DNA from: Clostridia bacterium DTU068
GTDB taxonomy: Bacteria; Bacillota; DSM-12270; Thermacetogeniales; Thermacetogeniaceae
Length of the DNA: 44,196 nucleotides
Assembly (NCBI GenBank): GCA_001513545.1
Contig: LFTQ01000041.1
Location: 20,462 to 64,657 of the forward strand
Reading direction: 5' to 3'
Within the stretch, counting starts at the first letter, position 1, and each line of letters opens with the position of its first letter. Positions 35,748 through 44,196 of this stretch are shown here, one piece after another. Below the pieces are notes generated by a model. The model had not been told where the DNA came from and ran no database searches. It saw nothing but the letters and a program-made list of their open reading frames with translations. Both the position numbers and the translations under genes were made by a program.

Positions 35748-37424
35748 ATGTTAATTGGTCTAGATGTGGGAGGCACCTATACAGATGCCGTGTTACTTGA
35801 TGGTCAACAGGTGATCAAAAAAATAAAAAAACCAACAGATAATGAGCACTTGTTGGATACACTGGTCAGTACTCTCGATCCTTTGTTGGATGCAGCTCAG
35901 GGAGAAAAGTTGGAGCGAATCGTTTTAAGCACAACATTGATCACCAATCTTATTGCGACTAAAAGAATAGAACCCGCAGCACTGGTGATCATTCCTGGTC
36001 CTGGCCTTAATCCCAATACTTATGATTACCATGTGCCTGATACTTATTTACTGTCAGGTGCCATTGACTACCGGGGCCGGGAAATCGAACCCCTCGATCA
36101 ACAGAATTTAAAAAACTGTGCAGAAGAGATAAAAAAGAAGGGGATCAAAAAAGCTGCTGTTGTCGGAAAGTTTTCACAGCGTAATAAAAAGCATGAAGAA
36201 GAAGTGGCTTCTTATCTGAAAGAACACATTCCCAACCTGTGTGTGATGATGGGACATCAGGTGACCGGGCGCTTGAACTTTCCCCGGCGGGTACACACCA
36301 CACTGCTCACTCTGGCTACACAGGCAAACTATAACAGTTTTTACACTGAAATATTAAAACTCCTGAAAAAAAGAGGGATTACTGCACCCCTTTATATATT
36401 AAAAGCAGATGGTGGTACACTTTCCTTTGAGCTTTCAGCAGCAAAACCGGTGGAAACCATATTTTCAGGACCTGCGGCCAGCACACTGGGTGTGTTGGCT
36501 TTGACACCAGAAGGGGAAACATCTGTTGTGGTGGATATCGGTGGAACCACTACGGACCTGGCCTTGATCCTATCTGGAAGGCCCTTGTTTGCTTCCCGTG
36601 GTGCACGGGTAGGTGACAGGCTCACCCAGGTCAGATCCTTTGCCACCAGTTCTGCTGCTGTAGGAGGGGACAGCTGTTTAGAGGTTGAGGATGGAGCTCT
36701 CAAAATTATGCCCTACCGGAAAGGCCCTGCTTACTGTTTAGGAGGGCCCTGCCCCACACCCACTGATGCCATGCGGGTTGCCGGGCTTACTGAACTGGGT
36801 GATGAACAAAAAGCCATCAGGGCCATGGAGATATTGGGGGAGAGGCTTAAGCTGAATCCCTACAAGACAGCAGAGCTAATTCTGGATAAAACAGCTGAAA
36901 GGATCATATCTGAAATAGAAAAAATGTTTTTATCATGGGAACAGGAACCTGCTTACCGTATCTGGGAGCTGCGGCAGAAAAAGAAGGTGCGACCCCATAA
37001 CCTGGTTGGTATCGGTGCTGCCTCACCGGTATTACTTCCTCTGTTAGGCAAAAAGATGGGATGTAATGCCCTGATTCCACCTGATGCTGAGGTGGCCAAC
37101 GCGATCGGTGCAGCACTAGCTAAGGTTAACCTGCGCCTTACATTCCACTTTGACACAGAGAGGCAGTTCTTTTTTATTGAAGAAAACGGTGTACAGGAGA
37201 AAAACACAGATGTAAAAACTCTTGCTGATGCAGAAAGTTATGCTATGAACAGGCTGATAGAAGAAGGGAAAAAATTAGGCATTGCCGTTGATGACAAGCC
37301 TGAATTGGTCTACAGCGAGGTATTTAATATGGTGCGGGGCTGGAGAACCGGTGGGCGATTGATCGATGTTTGTGTCCAATTCCCCACAGGAATATTAAAA
37401 CAGCAGGAAGAGGGTGATCACTGA
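35748..37424 (+). CDS. Hydantoinase/oxoprolinase (HyuA-like) family protein
   Basis: About 558 aa, ASKHA fold. Phosphate-binding loops DVGGTYTD (about residues 5-12) and DIGGTTTDLALI (about 261) mark the hydantoinase/oxoprolinase N-terminal and A domains. GHQVTGRLNFPRRVHTTLL and FSGPAASTLG are further family motifs. Family members use ATP to open cyclic amides or carboxylate ketones, but this stand-alone HyuA-like protein has no HyuB partner here, so the substrate is unknown. ATG 35748 (10 bases after AGGTGGG) is preferred to GTG 35733. It ends by sharing one base with the next start (TGATG), so it is tightly coupled to the HDAC-like gene. Confidence 0.88.
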   Translation: MLIGLDVGGTYTDAVLLDGQQVIKKIKKPTDNEHLLDTLVSTLDPLLDAAQGEKLERIVLSTTLITNLIATKRIEPAALVIIPGPGLNPNTYDYHVPDTYLLSGAIDYRGREIEPLDQQNLKNCAEEIKKKGIKKAAVVGKFSQRNKKHEEEVASYLKEHIPNLCVMMGHQVTGRLNFPRRVHTTLLTLATQANYNSFYTEILKLLKKRGITAPLYILKADGGTLSFELSAAKPVETIFSGPAASTLGVLALTPEGETSVVVDIGGTTTDLALILSGRPLFASRGARVGDRLTQVRSFATSSAAVGGDSCLEVEDGALKIMPYRKGPAYCLGGPCPTPTDAMRVAGLTELGDEQKAIRAMEILGERLKLNPYKTAELILDKTAERIISEIEKMFLSWEQEPAYRIWELRQKKKVRPHNLVGIGAASPVLLPLLGKKMGCNALIPPDAEVANAIGAALAKVNLRLTFHFDTERQFFFIEENGVQEKNTDVKTLADAESYAMNRLIEEGKKLGIAVDDKPELVYSEVFNMVRGWRTGGRLIDVCVQFPTGILKQQEEGDH

Positions 37425-38770
37425 TGCCAACAGGTTTGGTTTTTTTCCCGGCTTTTGATTGGGCTATCACTCCCACCCATCCTGAGCGGGAGGAAAGGCT
37501 GCTCTATACAAGAGATCAGCTTTTCGAAGAGGGGATTATGGACCTTCCAGAGCTGATAGAGTACAAACCCAGGATGGCTCTAAAAAAAGATATTGCCAGA
37601 GCGCATTTCTGTGTACCAGATATAGAGACACAGATCACAGATGCACACCTTTATGCTGCTGGGGGTGCTTTGGTTTTAGCAGATGCTCTGATGAACAAAG
37701 AGATAGATAACGGTTTTGCCCTGGTGAGGCCGCCCGGGCACCATGCCATGAGGGTTGTCCATGGAAATCGCGGTTTTTGCAACATTCATAATGAAGCGAT
37801 TATGGTCGAGTATCTGCGGAAAAAATACGGTGTGCAGAGGATCGCTATTGTGGATACAGATGTTCATCACGGTGATGGAACACAGGATATTTATTATCAT
37901 GACCCTGATGTGTTGTTTATCTCTTATCACCAGGATGGGCGCACCCTCTATCCAGGTTCCGGCTTTTGTGATGAATTAGGGGGCCCAGCTGCCTTTGGAA
38001 TGAACATCAATATCCCCTTGCAGCCCTATACAACAGATGAAGGAATCCTCTATCTTATGGACAACCTGGTCCTGCCCATCTTGGATGATTTTAAACCGGA
38101 GTTGATCATCAATAGCGCAGGGCAGGACAACCACTACACTGACCCTCTGGCCAATATGCGCTTCACAGCCAGGGGCTATGCCATGTTAAATGAGAAACTA
38201 TCTCCGGACCTAGCGGTTTTGGAGGGCGGTTATGCCATTGAAAGTGCTCTTCCCTATGTGAATACAGGGATTATACTGGCAATGGCCGGACTTGATTATT
38301 CATGGGTGCGTGAACCGGATTACAAAGAAGAGAATTTTAAAGAAACTAAAGAAAATATGGATTACATCATAGAACTGGCTGATTATTTGTGGAGAATCTG
38401 GAAAGATCGAGAGCAGCTGGCAGAACAAAGATATCAGCGTAAAGAAAAGTTTGAAGAGATCAACAGACACATTTATTATGACACAGACGGCATCAGAGAG
38501 CAGCAGAATGAAACTGTCCGCTTATGTGATCATTGCCCTGGCTACCAGATCATCAGATCGCGAGGAATGTATTCCACAGGTAAGAGCAGGGTAATCGAAG
38601 CTGTTGCCATTCACCACAGGGCCTGTAAGACCTGTCAGGAAGAAGCCAGAGGATATTATGAGGAGCGAAAACGGGAAAGAGAAGGTTTAGATGTGGTCTA
38701 TCTTCAGGACAAACCCCAGGACCGTTATTATCAATTCTCAGCAGATGGAGAAATAGAAATTTTAGACTAA
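37424..38770 (+). CDS. HDAC/AcuC-family deacetylase with C-terminal Cys/His extension
   Basis: 448 aa. Residues 1-330 form an arginase-fold histone-deacetylase-like domain: RPPGHHAM (catalytic His pair), DTDVHHGDGTQDIYY (zinc Asp and His), SAGQDNHYTDPL (second zinc Asp) and LEGGYAIESALPYVN (catalytic Tyr). Bacterial relatives deacetylate acetyl-CoA synthetase, polyamines or other small acetamides. The extra 110 residues are charged and carry CDHC...HHRACKTC, compatible with a zinc-ribbon or treble-clef module not usual in AcuC. The ATG overlaps the upstream stop by one base. Catalytically complete; substrate unknown. Confidence 0.9.
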   Translation: MPTGLVFFPAFDWAITPTHPEREERLLYTRDQLFEEGIMDLPELIEYKPRMALKKDIARAHFCVPDIETQITDAHLYAAGGALVLADALMNKEIDNGFALVRPPGHHAMRVVHGNRGFCNIHNEAIMVEYLRKKYGVQRIAIVDTDVHHGDGTQDIYYHDPDVLFISYHQDGRTLYPGSGFCDELGGPAAFGMNINIPLQPYTTDEGILYLMDNLVLPILDDFKPELIINSAGQDNHYTDPLANMRFTARGYAMLNEKLSPDLAVLEGGYAIESALPYVNTGIILAMAGLDYSWVREPDYKEENFKETKENMDYIIELADYLWRIWKDREQLAEQRYQRKEKFEEINRHIYYDTDGIREQQNETVRLCDHCPGYQIIRSRGMYSTGKSRVIEAVAIHHRACKTCQEEARGYYEERKREREGLDVVYLQDKPQDRYYQFSADGEIEILD

Positions 38771-38794
38771 AAACAGCAGGCAGGGTGTTAGTAA

Positions 38795-40561
38795 TTGGGT
38801 AAGATAGTGCTTTTGGACCAAAATGTGATCAACCAGATAGCAGCAGGTGAAGTTGTGGAAAGACCTGCTTCAGTGGTCAAGGAACTGGTAGAGAATTCCC
38901 TTGATGCCGGTGCCACCAGAATCACTGTGGAAATCAAAGAGTCCGGTTTAAAGGAGATCAAAGTCATTGATAATGGGAGTGGTATGGCCCCAGATGACGC
39001 CAAAATGGCTGTTGCCAGGCATGCCACCAGCAAAATCAGAATAGCTGATGATTTAAACATGGTGAATACCCTGGGTTTCCGCGGAGAGGCTTTAGCAGCC
39101 ATTTCATCGGTTTCCCGTTTCACCCTGATGACCAGGCCTCCAGATGCTGTTGCCGGCACCAGGGTTGTTGTAGAGGGTGGTGAGCTGAAAGATATATCAG
39201 CTGTTGGCTGTCCCTGCGGTACACAGGTAATTGTTGAGAATCTCTTTTTTAACAGCCAACCAAGGCGTAAGTTTTTAAAAAGCCCCCGCTCTGAGGCAGC
39301 TGCTGTAGCAGATGTTCTTACCCGTTTTGCTTTGGGGTATCCACATATTTCTTTCAACTATTATTCGGGTAAAAGGCTCTGCCTTGCAACATATGGTCAG
39401 GGGGATATAATTGATACGGCCACAATAATTTACGGCAAAGAATCAAGAGATCGGTTCTTAACTGTTTCTTACCAGGAGGATGGGATAAAAATAGAAGGCA
39501 TTGTTTCAGAACCGGAGTATACCAGATCAAGCCGTTTTTATCAGTCCTTTTTTGTTAATCAACGGTTGGTTCGCAACTTTTTGTTGAGCCATACTCTGGA
39601 AAATGCCTATCAGGGAATGATCACTTCTGGTCGTTATCCTACTGCTGTACTTTTTATAGAAATTGACCCATCTATGATCGATGTTAATGTACACCCAACT
39701 AAAAGCGATATTCGTTTTTCCGACTCCCAGACGGTGGCCCGGGTGGTGTATCGAGGTGTCAACTCTGCTCTTGCTTCTTTTTTACAGAAACAGCGCGGAT
39801 TTCAAGTAAAGGAAGAGCAATTTGGTCCTCATCAGGAACCGGCAACTCAAAATACCGGAGAAAAAGTAAGGTATCAGACAGAACAATTACCGATCAGGAT
39901 GGCACCTGTTTTTAATAGGACATTTCCTGAAGACCTTCAGGTCAGGGATGATATTGTAAAAGATAGACCTCTGAGTAAAAATTCCTTTTTTCAGGAGATG
40001 CAGCTGATCGGCCAGGTTCTGGGAACATATATTATCGCAGAACGAGAGGGCAACCTGTTTATCATTGATCAGCATGCTGCTCATGAACGGGTTCTTTACG
40101 AAAAAATAAAGCTTAAGTGGCAGAATAAAAAGGTGTTTTCGCAAAAGATCTGCCCCCACAGGATACTGCTATCACCTGAAGAAGAACAGCTTTACCTGGA
40201 AAACCGGGAGTTTTTTCAAAATGTAGGTTATACTCTGGAAAGGGAAACAGCTAACAGATATTTTGTGATAACTGTGCCTGATGAACCGCATACTAATATA
40301 GATCAGTTTTTCAGAGAACACCTTGATCTGGTCCGCCAGGCTAAAGAAGAAGCGGACACATCTTTCAACATTAAAGAAGCTGCTGCAAAACTGTATGCCT
40401 GCAAAGGTGCAATAAAGGCGGGAGATAGATTGACTCAGGCGGAAATGCATCAGCTGTTAGTACAACTGGATGCTGCCGATCATCCTGATCACTGCCCCCA
40501 TGGGAGGCCGACTTATATAAAAATAACAGACTTTGATCTGAATAGGTGGTTTCATCGATGA
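38795..40561 (+). CDS. mutL: DNA mismatch repair endonuclease MutL
   Basis: 588 aa. The N-terminal GHKL ATPase has NQIAAGEVVERPASVVKELVENSLDAG, DNGSGM and TLGFRGEALAAISSV. The C-terminal dimerisation/endonuclease domain has DQHAAHERVLYE, ACKGAIKAGD and CPHGRPT, so the metal-dependent nicking site is intact. This is expected in bacteria that lack MutH. TTG 38795 has CAGGGTG about seven bases upstream. Its stop overlaps the miaA start. It is separated from mutS by the HyuA/HDAC pair but is probably in the same transcript. Confidence 0.96.
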   Translation: MGKIVLLDQNVINQIAAGEVVERPASVVKELVENSLDAGATRITVEIKESGLKEIKVIDNGSGMAPDDAKMAVARHATSKIRIADDLNMVNTLGFRGEALAAISSVSRFTLMTRPPDAVAGTRVVVEGGELKDISAVGCPCGTQVIVENLFFNSQPRRKFLKSPRSEAAAVADVLTRFALGYPHISFNYYSGKRLCLATYGQGDIIDTATIIYGKESRDRFLTVSYQEDGIKIEGIVSEPEYTRSSRFYQSFFVNQRLVRNFLLSHTLENAYQGMITSGRYPTAVLFIEIDPSMIDVNVHPTKSDIRFSDSQTVARVVYRGVNSALASFLQKQRGFQVKEEQFGPHQEPATQNTGEKVRYQTEQLPIRMAPVFNRTFPEDLQVRDDIVKDRPLSKNSFFQEMQLIGQVLGTYIIAEREGNLFIIDQHAAHERVLYEKIKLKWQNKKVFSQKICPHRILLSPEEEQLYLENREFFQNVGYTLERETANRYFVITVPDEPHTNIDQFFREHLDLVRQAKEEADTSFNIKEAAAKLYACKGAIKAGDRLTQAEMHQLLVQLDAADHPDHCPHGRPTYIKITDFDLNRWFHR

Positions 40562-41490
40562 GCCTACCCCTTGTGGTTATTGCAGGACCGACAGCAGTAG
40601 GTAAATCAGATATAGCTGTAGAATTGGCTTTAAGGTTCAATGGGGAGATCATATCTGCAGACTCTGTACAGTTATATAAATACTTTAATATCGGTGCTGC
40701 CAAATTAACCAATGAAGAACAAAAAGGCATCCCTCATCATCTTTTCGATATCCTGGAACCGGATCAGCCTTTTAGTGTTGCCGATTATCAGAAATTAGCG
40801 CGCAAAAAAATCCAGGAGATAAATGAGCGAGGGAAACTCCCTTTTTTGGTAGGGGGAACAGGTCTATATATTCAGGCGGTCATTGACCCTTTTGAGTTTC
40901 CTGAAACAACAGGCCATGAGGAAATACGAAAAAAATTACGAGAAATATGGTCTCAAGGCGGTAAGGAGGAACTTTACCAGAGGCTGCAGAAGATCGATCC
41001 CGATGCAGCCCAAAGAATTCACCCCAACGATTTCAGGCGGATTTCCAGAGCTTTGGAGGTTTATTATCTGACCGGAAAGACCATATCCAGCTATATCAGT
41101 AAAAGAAAAAAGAGTTTTTATAATCTGGCGATGGTCGGTTTGACACGCAAAAGAACAGAGCTTTATCATAGAATCGAGGCTCGAGTGGACAAGATGTTTG
41201 CAGGTGGCCTGGTAGAGGAGGTGAAGTCTATTCTGGATATGGGATATGATCCAAAAATCAAGCCACTGCAGAGCCTTGGTTATAAACAAGTAGTAGAGTA
41301 TCTAATGGGTGATTGTGATCAAGCTGAAGCTATAGCATCAACAAAAAAAGCAACCAGAAACTATGCAAAAAGACAGCTAACCTGGTTTCGCAGAGATGAC
41401 AGGATCCACTGGTTCTCACTGTCAGAAGAGGGGAAACAGCACTTGTTAAAGAGAATTGCCCTTGACATATGCAGGAGTATCAATATTTAA
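40558..41490 (+). CDS. miaA: tRNA dimethylallyltransferase MiaA
   Basis: 310-aa enzyme that adds the isopentenyl group to A37 of tRNAs reading UNN codons, making the substrate of MiaB. P-loop AGPTAVGKSDIAVELA (about residues 8-23), DSVQLYKYFNIGAAK, FLVGGTGLYIQAVIDPF, and RRISRALEVYYLTGK. The C-terminal YAKRQLTWFRRDDRIHWF is typical. The ORF track starts at GTG 40546. ATG 40558 after AGGTGG (eight bases), overlapping the mutL stop as ATGA, is preferred. Confidence 0.97.
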   Translation: MSLPLVVIAGPTAVGKSDIAVELALRFNGEIISADSVQLYKYFNIGAAKLTNEEQKGIPHHLFDILEPDQPFSVADYQKLARKKIQEINERGKLPFLVGGTGLYIQAVIDPFEFPETTGHEEIRKKLREIWSQGGKEELYQRLQKIDPDAAQRIHPNDFRRISRALEVYYLTGKTISSYISKRKKSFYNLAMVGLTRKRTELYHRIEARVDKMFAGGLVEEVKSILDMGYDPKIKPLQSLGYKQVVEYLMGDCDQAEAIASTKKATRNYAKRQLTWFRRDDRIHWFSLSEEGKQHLLKRIALDICRSINI

Positions 41491-41533
41491 TGTAGAATAC
41501 ATTGGCAAAGATTAGAAAACGGAGGAATAAAAG

Positions 41534-41785
41534 ATGTCAAAAGTACAAATTAACCTACAGGATTATTTCTTAAATCAAGTACGAAAAGAAGGAATTCCGA
41601 TCACTGTCTTCCTGGTTAACGGTTTTCAATTGAAAGGGAATTTACGGGGCTTTGATAATTTCACAGTTATCTTAGAGAGTGAAGGAAAGCAGCAAATGGT
41701 TTATAAGCATGCAATTTCTACAATAGTGCCCAATAAACCAATAAATCTTTCTTATGATTCAGCAAATCAGAATAAGAATGAGTAA
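41534..41785 (+). CDS. hfq: RNA chaperone Hfq
   Basis: 83-aa Sm-like hexameric RNA chaperone. [41 protein letters not shown] (Sm1) and the Sm2 motif [12 protein letters not shown] are canonical, with YKHA being the Hfq-diagnostic Sm2 core. It has a short, Asn-rich C-terminal tail, normal for Bacillota. ATG 41534 is preceded by CGGAGGA. A TTGACA box at 41462, 16 bases before a poor TATTTA, may drive hfq from within the end of miaA. The miaA-hfq order is conserved across bacteria. Confidence 0.97.
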   Translation: MSKVQINLQDYFLNQVRKEGIPITVFLVNGFQLKGNLRGFDNFTVILESEGKQQMVYKHAISTIVPNKPINLSYDSANQNKNE

Positions 41786-41806
41786 TAAAGGCAAAGGGGG
41801 ATGGAA

Positions 41807-42772
41807 ATGAAAAGAAAGCTATTATATGTAGTCTTCATCATCTCCATCTTTGCTGTTTATTTACTGTCAGGTTGCGGTCAAGAAGCTAGTAATGCAGATG
41901 TGCTCAAAATTGGTATACTTCCCAATGAAGAGGTTTTACCGGTCTATGTTGCCCAAGAAGAAGGCTTTTTTGAGAAACACGGTATTGATGTGGAGATAGT
42001 CAATTTTCAAAGTGCTGCTGAAAGAGATGCTGCTATACAGGCAGGAGCTGTGGATGGAGTCGAGGGGGACCTACTGGCGGTGGCTTTGATACGGCAGGGA
42101 GGCACACCGGTCAAAGCTGTATCCCTGGCTATGGGTACAACCCCTGAGGAAGGGCGTTTTGCAATGCTGGCAGCTCCCGGCACTATTGAAAGTGTTGATG
42201 AGCTAAAGGGTAAGAAAATAGCTATTTCTAAAAACACGATTATTGAATATGTGGCAGACCAGATGCTGCTGGCTAAGGGAATAAAACCGCAGGAGGTACA
42301 AAAGGTCAATATTGCTAAGATGCCTTTGAGAGCGGAAATGCTCTTACAGGGTGAGGTAACCGCTGCAGTACTGCCGGATCCTTTAGCTGTTCATGCAGAA
42401 CTAAAAGGGGCCAAAGTATTGGTTGATGATACCAAGCTTTCAGATAATATATCCCAATCGGTCTATTTTTTCAGGGATGATGTTATTAAGAATAAAAAAT
42501 CAGCTATCAGGAGGTTTCTGCAGGCCTTTGGGGAAGGGGCTGAAGAGGTAACAGAAAATCCTGAGAAGTACAGGGACCTTTTTATTGAAAAGGTGAATAT
42601 TCCGGTTGAATTGCAGAGTTCTTACCCGATACCCTCCTTTTCTCCTCTTGAATTGCCGGCTGAAAAGGATACACAGCGGGTACTCGACTGGCTGCGTGAC
42701 AATAACTTGTTAACAGAGGATTATTCCTATACTGATATTGTTACAGATGAAGTGATCAAAATGATAGATTAA
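41807..42772 (+). CDS. ABC importer substrate-binding lipoprotein (SsuA/NMT1 type)
   Basis: 321 aa. The lipoprotein signal ends in LLSGC (cysteine about residue 24). The mature domain KIGILPNEEVLPVYVAQEEGFFEKHGIDVEIVNFQSAAERDAAIQAG is the NMT1/THI5-like or SsuA-like periplasmic fold. Such proteins bind sulfonates, nitrate, bicarbonate or pyrimidine precursors; the ligand cannot be read here. ATG 41807 (six bases after AAAGGGGG) is preferred over 41801. It starts an operon with the ATPase and permease that follow, beginning 21 bases after hfq. Confidence 0.9.
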   Translation: MKRKLLYVVFIISIFAVYLLSGCGQEASNADVLKIGILPNEEVLPVYVAQEEGFFEKHGIDVEIVNFQSAAERDAAIQAGAVDGVEGDLLAVALIRQGGTPVKAVSLAMGTTPEEGRFAMLAAPGTIESVDELKGKKIAISKNTIIEYVADQMLLAKGIKPQEVQKVNIAKMPLRAEMLLQGEVTAAVLPDPLAVHAELKGAKVLVDDTKLSDNISQSVYFFRDDVIKNKKSAIRRFLQAFGEGAEEVTENPEKYRDLFIEKVNIPVELQSSYPIPSFSPLELPAEKDTQRVLDWLRDNNLLTEDYSYTDIVTDEVIKMID

Positions 42773-42788
42773 ATAGGGGTAATGATTA

Positions 42789-43538
42789 ATGCTGACTCTC
42801 AATAATGTTTCCCTGGCTTATACCAATGGCAGAGCATCAGTCAATGCCCTGGTGGATATTAATTTTCAAATTGAACAGGCTAAGAGCTATGCCATCATAG
42901 GACCTTCGGGATGTGGTAAAACATCCCTTATTTTTCTCATGATGGGACTGCTCCATCCCACAAAAGGGGAAATCTTATTCAATGGGAAACCGCTGTTAAA
43001 ACCGCACCGGGATACGGCACTGATCTTACAGGAATACGGATTGCTGCCTTGGAAAACTGTATGGGAAAATGCGGCATTGGGTCTAAAACTGCGTCAAGTA
43101 GATGAAAAGGATATTAAATATATCTTAGAGCGTGTGTTTGAGGAACTGGAGCTTACCGAGTGCATCGATCGCTATCCTGCACAATTAAGCGGTGGTCAAA
43201 AGCAGAGGGTTGCTCTGGCTAGGGCCTTATCCTTGAAACCCAAGCTTTTGCTGATGGATGAGCCGCTATCAGCTTTGGATGCCTTAACAAGAGAAAACCT
43301 GCAGGAAGTAATTTTAAAATTGATCAAGCGTTATCAAATGACAAGTGTATTAGTCACTCACAGCATTGAAGAAGCAGTGTATTTAGGACAAAAAATAGTT
43401 ATTCTTTCTGCGCGGCCTGGCAGGATCTGTGCTCAGATAGATAATCCTGAACAGGGAACAGATGGCTACCGTAAAAAAACATCTTACCATGAAAAATGCA
43501 GTGAGGTTAGGTCTTTACTGGAGGTATATTCCCAGTGA
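42789..43538 (+). CDS. ABC importer ATPase (SsuB/TauB/NrtD type)
   Basis: 249 aa. Walker A GPSGCGKTS (about residues 38-46), a Q-loop in LILQEYGLLPW, ABC signature LSGGQKQR, Walker B LLLMDEPLSALD, and an H-loop VTHSIEEA. The family is that which energises SsuABC-like importers. It begins ATG 42789, after TAGGGG. Its stop (TGA) overlaps the GTG start of the permease. The C-terminal 30 residues vary between members. Confidence 0.95.
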   Translation: MLTLNNVSLAYTNGRASVNALVDINFQIEQAKSYAIIGPSGCGKTSLIFLMMGLLHPTKGEILFNGKPLLKPHRDTALILQEYGLLPWKTVWENAALGLKLRQVDEKDIKYILERVFEELELTECIDRYPAQLSGGQKQRVALARALSLKPKLLLMDEPLSALDALTRENLQEVILKLIKRYQMTSVLVTHSIEEAVYLGQKIVILSARPGRICAQIDNPEQGTDGYRKKTSYHEKCSEVRSLLEVYSQ

Positions 43539-44196
43539 ACAGCAATATGAAAAAAACACTCACATATATTGCAGCAGCACTATTTCTATTTATACTTTGG
43601 GACATACTGGCCTTGATCCTACACAACCCGGCTCTGCCGCGACCGGTTCCGGCTTTAATAGCTTTTTTTCATATCTTTCCCAAGAGCCTCTGGAAGCATT
43701 TTTTAATAAGTACCTATAGGGTCTTGGTCAGTTTGTTAATCGGGCTTGCCATCGCTGTTCCCCTTGGACTTTATTTGGGAAGGGAACCAAAACTGGACAA
43801 GTGGGTCTCACCACAGTTATATCTGACCTATCCCATCCCCAAGATTGCCCTGTTGCCGGTGATCTTTGCTGTCTTTAAGATTGGGGATCTTTCAAAAATA
43901 ATACTTATTGTTCTGATCATATTTTTTCAGATTATAGTGACCACAAGGGATGCGGCTCAAAATATTCCAGCCAACTCAGTTTTGTCTGTTCTTTCATTAG
44001 GTGCAACACCTAAGCAGATCTATCGCCATGTGATCATACCGGGATGTCTGCCGGAAATATTTACTGCTGCACGGATCAGCCTGGGTACTGCAATAAGCAT
44101 TCTCTTTTTTGCTGAGTCCTTTGCCACATTTGATGGACTGGGCTACTTCATATTTGAAGCATGGAGCAGGGTAAATTACCCGGAGATGTTTGCAGG
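43535..44196 (+). CDS. ABC importer permease (SsuC type), truncated by the window end
   Basis: Missing from the ORF track because no stop lies in the window. Reading from GTG 43535 (GTGA overlap with the ATPase stop; GGAGG ten bases upstream) gives an open frame of about 220 codons, MNSNMKKTLTYIAAALFLFILWDILAL..., with several membrane helices. The motif around LSLGATPKQIYRHVIIPGCLPEIFTAARISLG is the EAA loop of binding-protein-dependent permeases, and AESFATFDGLGYFI follows. It should form the membrane channel for the two preceding proteins. About the last 30-40 residues are expected beyond the window. Confidence 0.93.
   Translation, partial: MNSNMKKTLTYIAAALFLFILWDILALILHNPALPRPVPALIAFFHIFPKSLWKHFLISTYRVLVSLLIGLAIAVPLGLYLGREPKLDKWVSPQLYLTYPIPKIALLPVIFAVFKIGDLSKIILIVLIIFFQIIVTTRDAAQNIPANSVLSVLSLGATPKQIYRHVIIPGCLPEIFTAARISLGTAISILFFAESFATFDGLGYFIFEAWSRVNYPEMFA

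Noticed and set aside
37424-38770. Reading the HDAC-like protein as a eukaryotic-type histone deacetylase acting on chromatin
   Set aside because: Bacteria lack histones of that kind and bacterial members act on small acetamides or enzymes; only the fold is supported.
43462-43719. 85-aa ORF spanning the ATPase end and permease start
   Set aside because: It is an alternate frame of the ATPase and the true permease frame; the latter shows clear transporter motifs.

Overview
The window looks like a chromosomal segment of a spore-forming, low-to-mid GC Clostridia-type Bacillota. The evidence is: (i) a gene order close to the Bacillus/Clostridia backbone tepA-ylzJ-spoIIIE/ftsK ... rodZ ... cinA-recA-rny-ymdB-spoVS ... 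miaB-ricA(ymcA)-mutS-mutL-miaA-hfq; (ii) sporulation-associated genes (spoVS, ymdB, ylzJ/tepA); (iii) strong Gram-positive Shine-Dalgarno sequences with frequent TTG and GTG starts; and (iv) a Gram-positive type LexA box at recA. I cannot name a genus from sequence alone. I see no tRNA, rRNA, CRISPR array, transposase, integrase or phage gene.

Layout. 1-1005 (minus strand): ylzJ and the ClpP-like peptidase tepA, divergent from everything else. 1120-6506: ftsK/spoIIIE DNA translocase, an HTH-PfkB fusion regulator, rodZ, rimO. 6585-8604: an unrecognised membrane-anchored protein overlapping a short FtsH-like AAA+ metalloprotease. 8619-11594: cinA, thpR, recA (consensus promoter plus LexA box). 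11595-15179: a structured leader/terminator, rny (RNase Y), an unrecognised 170-aa gene, ymdB and spoVS. 15273-18167: M19 dipeptidase, PHP-domain phosphatase, LysM-NlpC/P60 cell-wall hydrolase. 18191-27157: two MoxR-ATPase + VWA/CoxE-like modules flanking a methyltransferase, cobU, cobS, a histidine phosphatase (probably CobC) and guaB. 27237-30516: MgtC-like membrane protein, a roughly 300-bp gap with a large hairpin element, then galT-glgA. 30630-41785: Nudix-like protein, miaB, a YlbF/YmcA protein with a cysteine-rich tail, mutS, a hydantoinase/oxoprolinase-type gene with an HDAC-like deacetylase inserted between mutS and mutL, then mutL, miaA, hfq. 41807-44196: a SsuABC/NMT1-type ABC importer whose permease is cut by the window end and is absent from the ORF track.

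How the genes work together: most of the window is core information processing and envelope biology: chromosome translocation, recombination and SOS, mismatch repair, tRNA and ribosome methylthiolation, tRNA prenylation, RNA decay, cell shape and wall turnover. Accessory or poorly understood parts are the short FtsH plus partner pair, the twin MoxR-VWA modules, the HyuA-like/HDAC-like pair and the HTH-PfkB regulator. None is proven to be a new system; the FtsH pair, the MoxR-VWA duplication and the HyuA/HDAC pair deserve the most attention.

Many ORF-track starts lie upstream of the likely start. Where an in-frame start with a well-placed ribosome binding site exists, I used that and said so.
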